From positions 1 to 58,806 of the forward strand of contig CAJFKV010000008.1 in NCBI GenBank assembly GCA_904387055.1: 58,806 nt of DNA, written 5' to 3'. The notes beneath the pieces were generated by a model. It was not told where the DNA came from and made no database searches. It saw nothing but the letters and a program-made list of their open reading frames with translations. Made by a program: the position numbers and the translations under genes. The first letter of the stretch is position 1; each line of letters begins with the position of its first letter. The DNA comes from Candidatus Heteroruminococcus faecigallinarum. Its GTDB lineage: Bacteria > Bacillota > Clostridia > Oscillospirales > Ruminococcaceae. Positions 33,743 through 40,173 of this stretch are shown in pieces.

Positions 33743-34966
33743 TTACAGAGCCTGGAAGGCCTGCTCGAAATCGGCGATCAGGTCCTTGGGGGACTCCAAT
33801 CCCACCGACAGACGGACCAGACCGTCGGTGATGCCGGCAGCCAGCCGGTCCTCGGGAGCCACGCCGGCATGGGTCATGCTGGCGGGATGCTCGATGAGGG
33901 TATCGGGATCGCCCAGGGAAACGGCGATGGCGGGAATCTTCAGGGAGTTGAGCAGCTTCTTGCCGGCGTCAAAGCTGGACAGACCCTTCACGTTGTCGTT
34001 CAGCTCGAAGCTGAGCATGCCGCCGTACATGCCGTTCTCCATCTGCCGGCTGGCCAGGGCGTGCTGGGGATGGCTCTCCAGACCGGGATAGTAGACGGTC
34101 TTGACATAGGGGTTGCTCTTCAGATACTTGGCAACCTCCAGGGCGCTGGCGCAGTGCTGACGCATCCGCAGAGCCAGGGTCTTCATGCCCCGCAGCACCA
34201 GGTAGCTGTTGAAGGGGGAGGGGGGGCAGCCGTTGATCTTGGTCACGCTGTTCTTCCGCACGCGGGCAATGTCGTCGGCCTTGCCCACCACAATGCCGCC
34301 CAGGGCGTCGCCGTGGCCGTTGATGTACTTGGTGATGCTGTGGAGGACAATGTCGGCCCCCTGCTTAAGGGCGAACTGAACGGGCGGCGGGGCAAAGGTG
34401 CCGTCCACAACCACCTTGATGTCCGGGCCGGCCAGCTTCTTGATGGCGGCAATATCGGTCACCTTCAGCATGGGATTGTTGGGGGTTTCAAAGTAGATCA
34501 TCTTGGTGTTGGGCTTGATGGCAGCCTTGACCGCCTCCAGGTCGCCGGTATCCACCCGGGAAACCTCGATCCCGATCTCGGGAAGGTTGGTGGAGGCCAC
34601 GTAGTTGGTGCCGCCGTAGACTGCGTTGTCAAAGATGACATGGTCGCCGGTCTTCAGGAAGGCGAGCATCACCGAGCCCACGGCGCCCATGCCGGAAGCG
34701 GTGGCCACACAGTCCTCGCCGCCCTCCATGGCGGCGCACTTCAGCTCAAAAGCGCGGGTGGTGGGGTTGCCGCTGCGGGAATAGACGGGATGATAACCGG
34801 GAACCTCGTTGGCAAACTTGGCAGCACCCTCTTCCACCGTCTCAAAGCAGAAGGTGGAGGTCTGATAGATGGGGGTGGCCAGCGCGCCGTAGGCGGGGTC
34901 CGCCCCCTGGCCCGCATGGATGACCATTGTCTCAAACTCTACCTTATTCAGGTCGATCTTGCTCAT
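33743..34966 (-). CDS. PLP-dependent trans-sulfuration enzyme (methionine gamma-lyase / cystathionine gamma-lyase type)
   Basis: 407 residues, Cys/Met-metabolism PLP family. PLP lysine is K213 in LHSITKYINGHGD; phosphate-binding SGMGAVGS and the YSRSGNPTT segment are present. Sequence is closest in feel to methionine gamma-lyases, but the Cys that marks true MGLs (YGCT) is Gly here (YGGT, G119), so substrate could be cystathionine, homocysteine, O-acetylhomoserine or methionine. All routes could supply 2-oxobutyrate. Divergent from the FCD regulator and sharing its operator with the IlvC-like gene. TCAAT/GGAGG site: GGAGGAAATT precedes the ATG. Confidence 0.88.
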   Translation of the reverse strand: MSKIDLNKVEFETMVIHAGQGADPAYGALATPIYQTSTFCFETVEEGAAKFANEVPGYHPVYSRSGNPTTRAFELKCAAMEGGEDCVATASGMGAVGSVMLAFLKTGDHVIFDNAVYGGTNYVASTNLPEIGIEVSRVDTGDLEAVKAAIKPNTKMIYFETPNNPMLKVTDIAAIKKLAGPDIKVVVDGTFAPPPVQFALKQGADIVLHSITKYINGHGDALGGIVVGKADDIARVRKNSVTKINGCPPSPFNSYLVLRGMKTLALRMRQHCASALEVAKYLKSNPYVKTVYYPGLESHPQHALASRQMENGMYGGMLSFELNDNVKGLSSFDAGKKLLNSLKIPAIAVSLGDPDTLIEHPASMTHAGVAPEDRLAAGITDGLVRLSVGLESPKDLIADFEQAFQAL

Positions 34967-35005
34967 AGAATTTCCTCCTCCAATCCTGGGAATGGTTGTT
35001 GGTAT

Positions 35006-35029
35006 CAGACATCTTACATCCGATGTCCT
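35006..35029. promoter_or_regulatory. Operator upstream of the trans-sulfuration gene
   Basis: On the minus strand GGACATCGGATGTAAGATGTC: an ACATC-N-GATGT dyad plus a third half-site. It lies about 12 bases downstream of the -10. The same core occurs at 36096-36118 at the same place in the next promoter. Confidence 0.75.
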
Positions 35030-35040
35030 GCTTATCTGTT

Positions 35041-35069
35041 AGTTTAGTCCCCTTTGGGCCGTTTGTCAA
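35041..35069 (-). promoter_or_regulatory. Promoter of the trans-sulfuration gene
   Basis: Minus strand: perfect TTGACA, 17-base spacer, TAAACT. Confidence 0.82.
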
Positions 35070-35152
35070 TCGGTAATAGCGGGGAAATAAGGTTTTTTTT
35101 CAATTTCCCCCGCGGCGGCTCTCTCTTTAGGGAAAGAGAAGAGGGCGGGGAG

Positions 35153-35181
35153 TTGTTCCTCCAGGCGAAGTATGCTACAAT
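35153..35181 (+). promoter_or_regulatory. Promoter of the FCD regulator
   Basis: TTGTTC, 17-base spacer, extended -10 TGCTACAAT, about 50 bases before the ATG. Confidence 0.7.
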
Positions 35182-35237
35182 AAAAGAAAATGTCCCCTCC
35201 CTGCGCATGGGGGCGGCTGGTATCAAAACGAGGTGTA

Positions 35238-35954
35238 ATGAACGTGGCAGAGAGTGCTGTGGGCCAGGGCGGACGGATGCGTCTGTCCCGCCAGGTGACC
35301 AATTCCATCATCCGGCTGATTGCCGAAAAAAAGCTGGGACCCGGTGACGTGCTGCCCACCGAGCTGCAGATTGCGGAGCAGCTGCAGGTGAGCAAGAGCA
35401 GCGTGCGGGAGGCGATCAAGATGTTGGAAGCCCTGGGGGTGGTGGAGATCCGCCGGGGGCTCAACACCATTATCAGCGAGAACCCCCAGCGGGGATATTT
35501 GAATGTGATGATGACCCATCTCTATTTGAATAGCGGGACGCTGGAAGAGCTGCGGGTCTTCCGGCGGACCTTTGAGGCGGCCTATACCTCCCTGGCCCTG
35601 GAGATGGCCGACCAAAAGGACCTGGAGGCCATCGGCCAGGCGCTGGAGCAGTTCCGGGCGGCCCTGGAGGCCGGCCGGCTGACGGTGGAGGATGACATCC
35701 GGTTCCACAGCCGGATCCTGACGGCAACCCACAACTCCTTCCTCATCAGCCTGGGGAATGCCCTCAACGAGCTGTTCCGGGAGGCCATCGGGGTTTCGCT
35801 CCACACCAATCCGGAGATTGCCCTCCACGACCACGAGAAGATCTACCAGGCCATTGTGGACCGCAATCCGGTCGCCGCCGTGGAGGCCATCGGCAAGAGC
35901 GCCGACCAGTGGGCGGAGTCCCTGCGGATCGAGCCGGACGGCATTTACCAATAG
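35238..35954 (+). CDS. GntR-family regulator, FadR/FCD subfamily
   Basis: 238 residues. N-terminal winged HTH: RLSRQVTNSIIRLIAEKKL, GDVLPTELQIAEQLQVSKS, SVREAIKMLEALGVVEI, all characteristic of FadR-type GntR proteins. C-terminal all-helical FCD ligand domain with the metal-site residues in DIRFHSRIL and later HDHEKIYQAI. FCD regulators sense carboxylic acids, often 2-oxo or hydroxy acids. It sits between the trans-sulfuration gene and the IlvC-like gene, both of which carry the same dyad; it probably controls both. ATG at 35238 has GAGGTG 5 bases before it. Confidence 0.9.
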   Translation: MNVAESAVGQGGRMRLSRQVTNSIIRLIAEKKLGPGDVLPTELQIAEQLQVSKSSVREAIKMLEALGVVEIRRGLNTIISENPQRGYLNVMMTHLYLNSGTLEELRVFRRTFEAAYTSLALEMADQKDLEAIGQALEQFRAALEAGRLTVEDDIRFHSRILTATHNSFLISLGNALNELFREAIGVSLHTNPEIALHDHEKIYQAIVDRNPVAAVEAIGKSADQWAESLRIEPDGIYQ

Positions 35955-36000
35955 AAGAAGGGGCCCTCTGCCGCCGAAGGGGCGGCCAGGGGAAGGATGG

Positions 36001-36046
36001 CAGCGCCGGCTGGAAACAGCCTGCGCTGTTTTTTAATTTTTTTTCA
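36001..36046 (+). terminator. Terminator of the FCD regulator gene
   Basis: CAGCGCCGGCTG stem, GAAA loop, complement, then a long T-run with one AA break. Confidence 0.9.
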
Positions 36047-36055
36047 AAAAAGGGG

Positions 36056-36084
36056 TTGACAAGTGGGCAGGAAGGGGGTATACT
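36056..36084 (+). promoter_or_regulatory. Promoter of the IlvC-like gene
   Basis: Perfect TTGACA, 17-base spacer, TATACT. Confidence 0.92.
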
Positions 36085-36095
36085 CAAAGCAACAT

Positions 36096-36118
36096 AAGAC
36101 ATCAGATGTCTTACATCT
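36096..36118 (+). promoter_or_regulatory. Operator upstream of the IlvC-like gene
   Basis: AAGACATCAGATGTCTT is a perfect 17-base palindrome with a central A, followed by a third half-site (ACATCTG). It begins 12 bases after the -10, overlapping the transcript start. Shared core with 35006-35029. Confidence 0.82.
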
Positions 36119-36174
36119 GCTGACCGGCGCCCCGCCGGCAGCCACCCAATGGACTTTAAGGAGGCTATTTCAAG

Positions 36175-37173
36175 ATGGGCAAAGTGTATTACGATCAGGA
36201 CGGCAATCTGGATCTCATCCGCGACAAAGTGATCGCCATCATCGGCTACGGCAACCAGGGCCGTTCCCAGGCGCTGAACATGCGGGATTCCGGCATCAAG
36301 AACATCATCGTGGGCAGCGTCCATGACACTTCCTGGGGCACCGCGAAGGAGGACGGCTTCGAGGCCTATTCCATCCCGGAGGCTGCCAAGAAGGCGGACA
36401 TCCTCTTCCTCCTCCTGCCCGACGAAGTAGCTCCTGAGATTTATGAGCGGGACATCGCTCCCAACCTCCATCCCGGCGCCGTGCTGAACTTCTCTTCCGG
36501 CTACAACATCACCTACGGCTTCATCAAGCCCGCTGCCAACCTGGATGTCATCATGGTTGCTCCCCGGATGATCGGCAAGGGCGTTCGGGAGACCTACGAG
36601 AACGGCACTGGCTTCCCCACCTTCCTGGTGGTCAACCAGGATGCCACCGGCCACGCCAAGGAGACCGCCATCGCCCTGGCCAAGGCTCTGGGCTCCACCA
36701 AGGCCGGCGCCATCGAGGTTACCTTCAACGACGAGACCTACCTGGATCTGATGAGCGAGCAGGCCATCTGGCCTCTGATCATGAACGTCATGGTCACCGC
36801 CTTCAACTTCCTGGAGGAGAAGGGCCTGCCTGCCGAGGCAATCCTCACCGAGATGTACATGTCCAAGGAGCCCATGGTCATGATGGAGAAGATGGCGGAT
36901 GTGGGCCTCTTCAAGCAGCTGCCCATGCACAGCCGCACCAGCCAGTATGGCCAGATCTCCCGCTTCAAGATGGTGGACAACACCTCCATGCGGAAGTTCA
37001 TCGAGGACCAGTACAACAGCATCGTCAACGGTTCCTTCGCCAAGGAATGGGAGCAGGTCAAGGCCGACGATATGAAGGAGTTCAACGACCTGTGGAAAGA
37101 AGTGGACGAGCTGCCCATCTCCAAGGTGGAAGCGGAAGTTCGTCAGAACCTGTCCGGCGGCAAAAAGGACTAA
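36175..37173 (+). CDS. ilvC: Ketol-acid reductoisomerase family protein (noncanonical)
   Basis: 332 residues, normal class I length. The Rossmann motif GYGNQGRSQALNMRDSG (24-40) and LLLPDEVAPEIYE are clear IlvC features, and the C-terminal knotted domain is recognisable (DLMSEQAIWPL, SRTSQYGQISR). However the segment that is normally AHGFNI reads SSGYNI, with Ser at position 108 in place of the catalytic His. The usual APKGPGHTVR block reads APRMIGKGVRE, and the second metal-ligand helix is irregular. It may have altered chemistry or another substrate. GGAGGC site before the ATG; own promoter with the FCD-regulator operator. Codon use is highly biased, suggesting strong expression. Confidence 0.82.
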   Translation: MGKVYYDQDGNLDLIRDKVIAIIGYGNQGRSQALNMRDSGIKNIIVGSVHDTSWGTAKEDGFEAYSIPEAAKKADILFLLLPDEVAPEIYERDIAPNLHPGAVLNFSSGYNITYGFIKPAANLDVIMVAPRMIGKGVRETYENGTGFPTFLVVNQDATGHAKETAIALAKALGSTKAGAIEVTFNDETYLDLMSEQAIWPLIMNVMVTAFNFLEEKGLPAEAILTEMYMSKEPMVMMEKMADVGLFKQLPMHSRTSQYGQISRFKMVDNTSMRKFIEDQYNSIVNGSFAKEWEQVKADDMKEFNDLWKEVDELPISKVEAEVRQNLSGGKKD

Positions 37174-37269
37174 GCCGGTTATCCCTGGGGCTCCCCAAAG
37201 GATCCCAGCGATGCAAACCATTTCATACCATCCATTGTTGCCACTCCATAACCGGCCGCCGGCCGGGTT

Positions 37270-37299
37270 GGGGCCCCCTGAACGGGGGCCTCTTTTTTT
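37270..37299 (+). terminator. Terminator of the IlvC-like gene
   Basis: GGCCCCC stem, TGAAC loop, complement, then TCTTTTTTT. Confidence 0.9.
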
Positions 37300-37360
37300 G
37301 TGGAAACGCCAGGAAATCCGGCCGGAGCTGCCCCCTGCCGGAAAGGGCGCCGCAGGGGGA

Positions 37361-37390
37361 TTGTCCCCCAGGCGGTGCATCTGGTATACT
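37361..37390 (+). promoter_or_regulatory. Promoter of the alkyltransferase-like gene
   Basis: TTGTCC, 18-base spacer, TATACT, about 22 bases before the ATG. Confidence 0.65.
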
Positions 37391-37411
37391 GAAAGGAAAG
37401 GGGGAGTGGGG

Positions 37412-37711
37412 ATGACCTTTTTTCAGAAGGTGTACCAGGTGGTGCGGTCGATTCCGCCGGGAAAGGTGATGAGCTACGGCCAGGTGGCGGCGATGGCGGG
37501 CAATCCCCGGATGGCCCGTCAGGTGGGCTGGGCCCTCCACGCCTGCCAGCCGGCCGACCAGGTCCCCTGGCAGCGGGTGGTTACCAAGGAAGGGCGGGTC
37601 GCCTCCTACGACAGCCCGGTGCCGGATCTACAGCGGCGGCTGCTGGAGGGGGAAGGGGTCCGCTTTGACCGGGAGGGCCGGGTGTGCCGGGAGGATTTTC
37701 TGTTCCCGTAA
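37412..37711 (+). CDS. Alkyltransferase-like protein (ATL), MGMT-fold without the acceptor Cys
   Basis: 99 residues, only the C-terminal DNA-binding domain of O6-alkylguanine transferases. The winged HTH IPPGKVMSYGQVAAMAGNPRMARQVG with the Arg finger is intact. The active site normally PCHRV is PWQRV, with Trp in place of Cys, the hallmark of ATL proteins. ATLs cannot transfer alkyl groups but bind O6-alkylguanine and flag it for nucleotide excision repair. Mfd is encoded 17 kb away, though no link is shown. GGAAAGGGGGAG precedes the ATG. Confidence 0.92.
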   Translation: MTFFQKVYQVVRSIPPGKVMSYGQVAAMAGNPRMARQVGWALHACQPADQVPWQRVVTKEGRVASYDSPVPDLQRRLLEGEGVRFDREGRVCREDFLFP

Positions 37712-37797
37712 GGGGGTTCCCGCCGGGACAGAGAGGGAAAATCCCTCTCCAGGGGAAGAAAGTTTCCATAAAAAAGCCAGAAAAGGGCCCGCCGGGC

Positions 37798-37826
37798 TTG
37801 CAAAGGGCGGGCAAGTATGCTATTCT
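37798..37826 (+). promoter_or_regulatory. Promoter of the rimP-nusA-infB operon
   Basis: TTGCAA, 17-base spacer, extended -10 TGCTATTCT, about 110 bases before rimP. Confidence 0.72.
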
Positions 37827-37848
37827 ATTAAGGTACGATAGTAGGTTA

Positions 37849-37883
37849 GAAAGGAGAGAGCGGGTTACCCGCTCTTTCCTTTA
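37849..37883 (+). other. Leader hairpin of the nusA operon
   Basis: AAAGGAGAGAGCGGGT faces its near-complement ACCCGCTCTTTCCTTT around a very short loop, ending in a T-rich tail. It may be a leaky terminator in a leader whose operon encodes NusA. Confidence 0.6.
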
Positions 37884-37942
37884 TGTATGGGGGAATCGGC
37901 CCGGGGGCCGCCGGCCGCCCCCTGCAACAGACGGGAGGGCCT

Positions 37943-38437
37943 ATGCCAAAGGAAAAAAAGAAGAACACAGTGGCCATCTGCGAGGAGCTGGCGGCGCCGG
38001 TCGCCCGGGAGATGGGCCTGGAGCTGTGGGACGTGCGGTTTGAAAAAGAGGGAAGCGGCTGGTATCTGCGATACTTCCTGGACAAGGAGGGAGGCGTTAC
38101 CATCGACGACTGCGAGCGGTTTTCCCGGGCGGTGGACCCGCTGCTGGACCAGGCGGACCCCATTGAGCAGAGCTATTGTCTGGAGGTATCCTCCCCTGGA
38201 GTGGAACGGGAGCTGGTAAAGCCGGCTCATTTTGCCCGGTATCTGGGCAGCCCGGTGCGGCTGCGGCTCATCCGGCCGGTGGACGGGGTGCGGGAATTTG
38301 AAGGCATCCTCACCGGTTATGAGAACGACACCGTCACCCTGGATTTGGGAGAAGAGATGGAGATGCAGGCGGCTCGCAGCGAGACCGCCTACGTCCGGTT
38401 GATCGACGATTACAGCTACGGAGGAGAAGAGCAATGA
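37943..38437 (+). CDS. rimP: Ribosome maturation factor RimP
   Basis: 164 residues. Needed for 30S subunit maturation. Signatures: LGLELWDVRFEKEGSGWYLRYFLDKEGGVTIDDCE and the VSSPGVERELVKPAHFARYLG block. C-terminal SH3-like domain follows. Start at 37943 with GGGAGGG upstream. Overlaps nusA by 4 bases (ATGA). First gene of the conserved operon. Confidence 0.94.
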   Translation: MPKEKKKNTVAICEELAAPVAREMGLELWDVRFEKEGSGWYLRYFLDKEGGVTIDDCERFSRAVDPLLDQADPIEQSYCLEVSSPGVERELVKPAHFARYLGSPVRLRLIRPVDGVREFEGILTGYENDTVTLDLGEEMEMQAARSETAYVRLIDDYSYGGEEQ

Positions 38438-39528
38438 ACCACGAGTTTTTTGAAGCCTTGGCGCTTCTGGAGAAGGAAAAGGGGATCCCGGCGGAATATT
38501 TGATCGAGAAGATCCAGAACGCCATCTCCATCGCCATCAAGCGGGATCTGGGCGCCGAAGACAACATTGTGGAGATCGACCCCGCCACCGAGCGGTTCTA
38601 TGTGGCGGTGCGCAAGACGGTGGTGGAGGACGTGGAGGACCCCGCCCTGGAGATCAGCATGGTGGACGCCCTCAAGCTGGACCGGACGGCCCAGCTGGGC
38701 GGCAGCGTCCAGATCCCCCTGGAGACCAAGCAGTTTGGGCGGATTGCGGCCCAGTCGGCCAAGCATGTTATCCGCCAGGGCATCCGGGAGGCGGAGAAGG
38801 GCCAGCTCCTGCAGGAGTACCAGAGCCGGCAGCATGACATCGTCTCGGCCACGGTGCTGCGGATCGACCCCAAGCGGGGAAGCGCCACCCTGGAGATCGG
38901 CGGCAGCGAGGCCATCCTGCCCAAGAGCGAGCAGGTTTCCACCGAGGAGCTTGTGGAAGGGAAGAAGATCAAGGTGTATGTGGTGGACGTCCTCAGCACC
39001 GAGAAGGGCCCCCGCCTCATGATCTCCCGCACCCACCCCGGCCTGGTGAAGCGCCTCTTTGAAATGAATGTTCCCGAAATCTACGACGGCACGGTGGAGA
39101 TCAAGGCCATCTCCCGGGAGGCCGGTTCCCGCACCAAGATGGCGGTCATCAGCCACGACGAGAATGTGGACGCGGTGGGCGCCTGCATCGGTCCCAAGGG
39201 GACCCGCGTTTCCGGGATCGTGGAGGAGCTGGGCGGCGAGAAGATCGACGTGGTGAAGTACAGCGAGGATCCCGCCCAGTTTATTGCCGCCGCCCTTTCC
39301 CCTGCCACCGTCCTGGCGGTGGAGGAGATCTCCGATTCTCCCAAGAGCTGCCGGGTCACCGTGCCCGACCATCAGCTTTCCCTGGCCATCGGCAACAAGG
39401 GGCAGAACGCCCGCCTGGCCGCCAAGCTCACCGGCTGGAAAATCGACATCCGCCCGGAGAGCGGGTTCTATGGAGAGGATGAAGAGGAAAACGAGGAGCA
39501 AGCCCAGGAGGCCCCGGAGGAGGCGTAG
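38434..39528 (+). CDS. nusA: Transcription termination/antitermination factor NusA
   Basis: 364 residues. Binds RNA polymerase and nascent RNA. N-terminal RNAP-binding domain (NHEFFEALALLEKEKGIPAEY), S1 domain (about 134-200), then two KH domains with GACIGPKGTRVSGIVEELGGEKIDVV and LAIGNKGQNARLAAKLTGWKIDI. The C-terminal acidic repeats of proteobacterial NusA are absent, as normal in Firmicutes. Translationally coupled to rimP. Confidence 0.96.
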   Translation: MNHEFFEALALLEKEKGIPAEYLIEKIQNAISIAIKRDLGAEDNIVEIDPATERFYVAVRKTVVEDVEDPALEISMVDALKLDRTAQLGGSVQIPLETKQFGRIAAQSAKHVIRQGIREAEKGQLLQEYQSRQHDIVSATVLRIDPKRGSATLEIGGSEAILPKSEQVSTEELVEGKKIKVYVVDVLSTEKGPRLMISRTHPGLVKRLFEMNVPEIYDGTVEIKAISREAGSRTKMAVISHDENVDAVGACIGPKGTRVSGIVEELGGEKIDVVKYSEDPAQFIAAALSPATVLAVEEISDSPKSCRVTVPDHQLSLAIGNKGQNARLAAKLTGWKIDIRPESGFYGEDEEENEEQAQEAPEEA

Positions 39529-39581
39529 CCTCCATACCGCGGATGGGCCGGCCCGCCGGGCCGGCAGACAGGAGGAAAGCC

Positions 39582-39851
39582 ATGCAGAACAAGCGAGTCC
39601 CATTGAGAATGTGCACCGGCTGCGGGGAGCATCTGCCCAAAAAAGAGCTGGTGCGGGTGGTGAAATCCCCCACGGGGGAGATCTCCATCGACCTGACGGG
39701 GAAGAAATCCGGCCGGGGGGCCTATGTCTGCCCCAAGGCGGATTGCCTGCGGAAGGCCCGCAAAGCCCGCCGCCTGGAGCGGGTGTTTGACTGCGACATT
39801 CCCGATGAGGTCTACGCCAGGCTGGAGGAGGAAATACAGTCGGGTGAATAG
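39582..39851 (+). CDS. rnpM: RNase P modulator RnpM (YlxR, DUF448)
   Basis: 89 residues. Has the family signature VPLRMCTGCGEHLPKKEL with the Cys pair, then GRGAYVC and a second Cys region (PKADCL). YlxR/RnpM binds RNase P RNA and modulates its activity. AGGAGGAAA before the ATG at 39582; the next gene starts within its last codons. Confidence 0.9.
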   Translation: MQNKRVPLRMCTGCGEHLPKKELVRVVKSPTGEISIDLTGKKSGRGAYVCPKADCLRKARKARRLERVFDCDIPDEVYARLEEEIQSGE

Positions 39852-40167
39852 TAGAGTTGTGTCGTTGCTTTCCATCTGCCGCAAGGCGGGCAAGCTGGCG
39901 GTGGGGTTTGACCTGGTAAAGGAGAGCATCCGGGATGGGAAGGCCCATCTGGTGGTGCTGGCCGGCGACCTGTCCCCCAAAACCGCCAAACAGATCCAAT
40001 TTGAGGCCGGCCGGAACCCTGGGTCCGTCAGGGTGCTGCAGCTGCCAGAAACGATGTTTGAACTGTCCAACATCCTGGGCCGCAAGGCCGGGGTGATGAG
40101 CGTCACCGACGCGGGATTGGCCGGAAGCATCCTGCAGACCGCCGGCAAACCAAACAGGGAGGAGTAG
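39844..40167 (+). CDS. L7Ae/L30e-family ribosomal protein-like YlxQ
   Basis: 107 residues. L7Ae-type RNA-binding fold: LLSICRKAGKLAVGFDLV, AHLVVLAGDLSPKTAK, and LGRKAGVMSVTDAGLA. Binds kink-turn RNAs in related proteins. GTG start at 39844 with GGAGGAAA about 9 bases upstream; the overlap with rnpM (8 bases) and constant rnpM-ylxQ-infB order support it. Confidence 0.88.
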   Translation: MNSRVVSLLSICRKAGKLAVGFDLVKESIRDGKAHLVVLAGDLSPKTAKQIQFEAGRNPGSVRVLQLPETMFELSNILGRKAGVMSVTDAGLAGSILQTAGKPNREE

Positions 40168-40173
40168 ATACCG

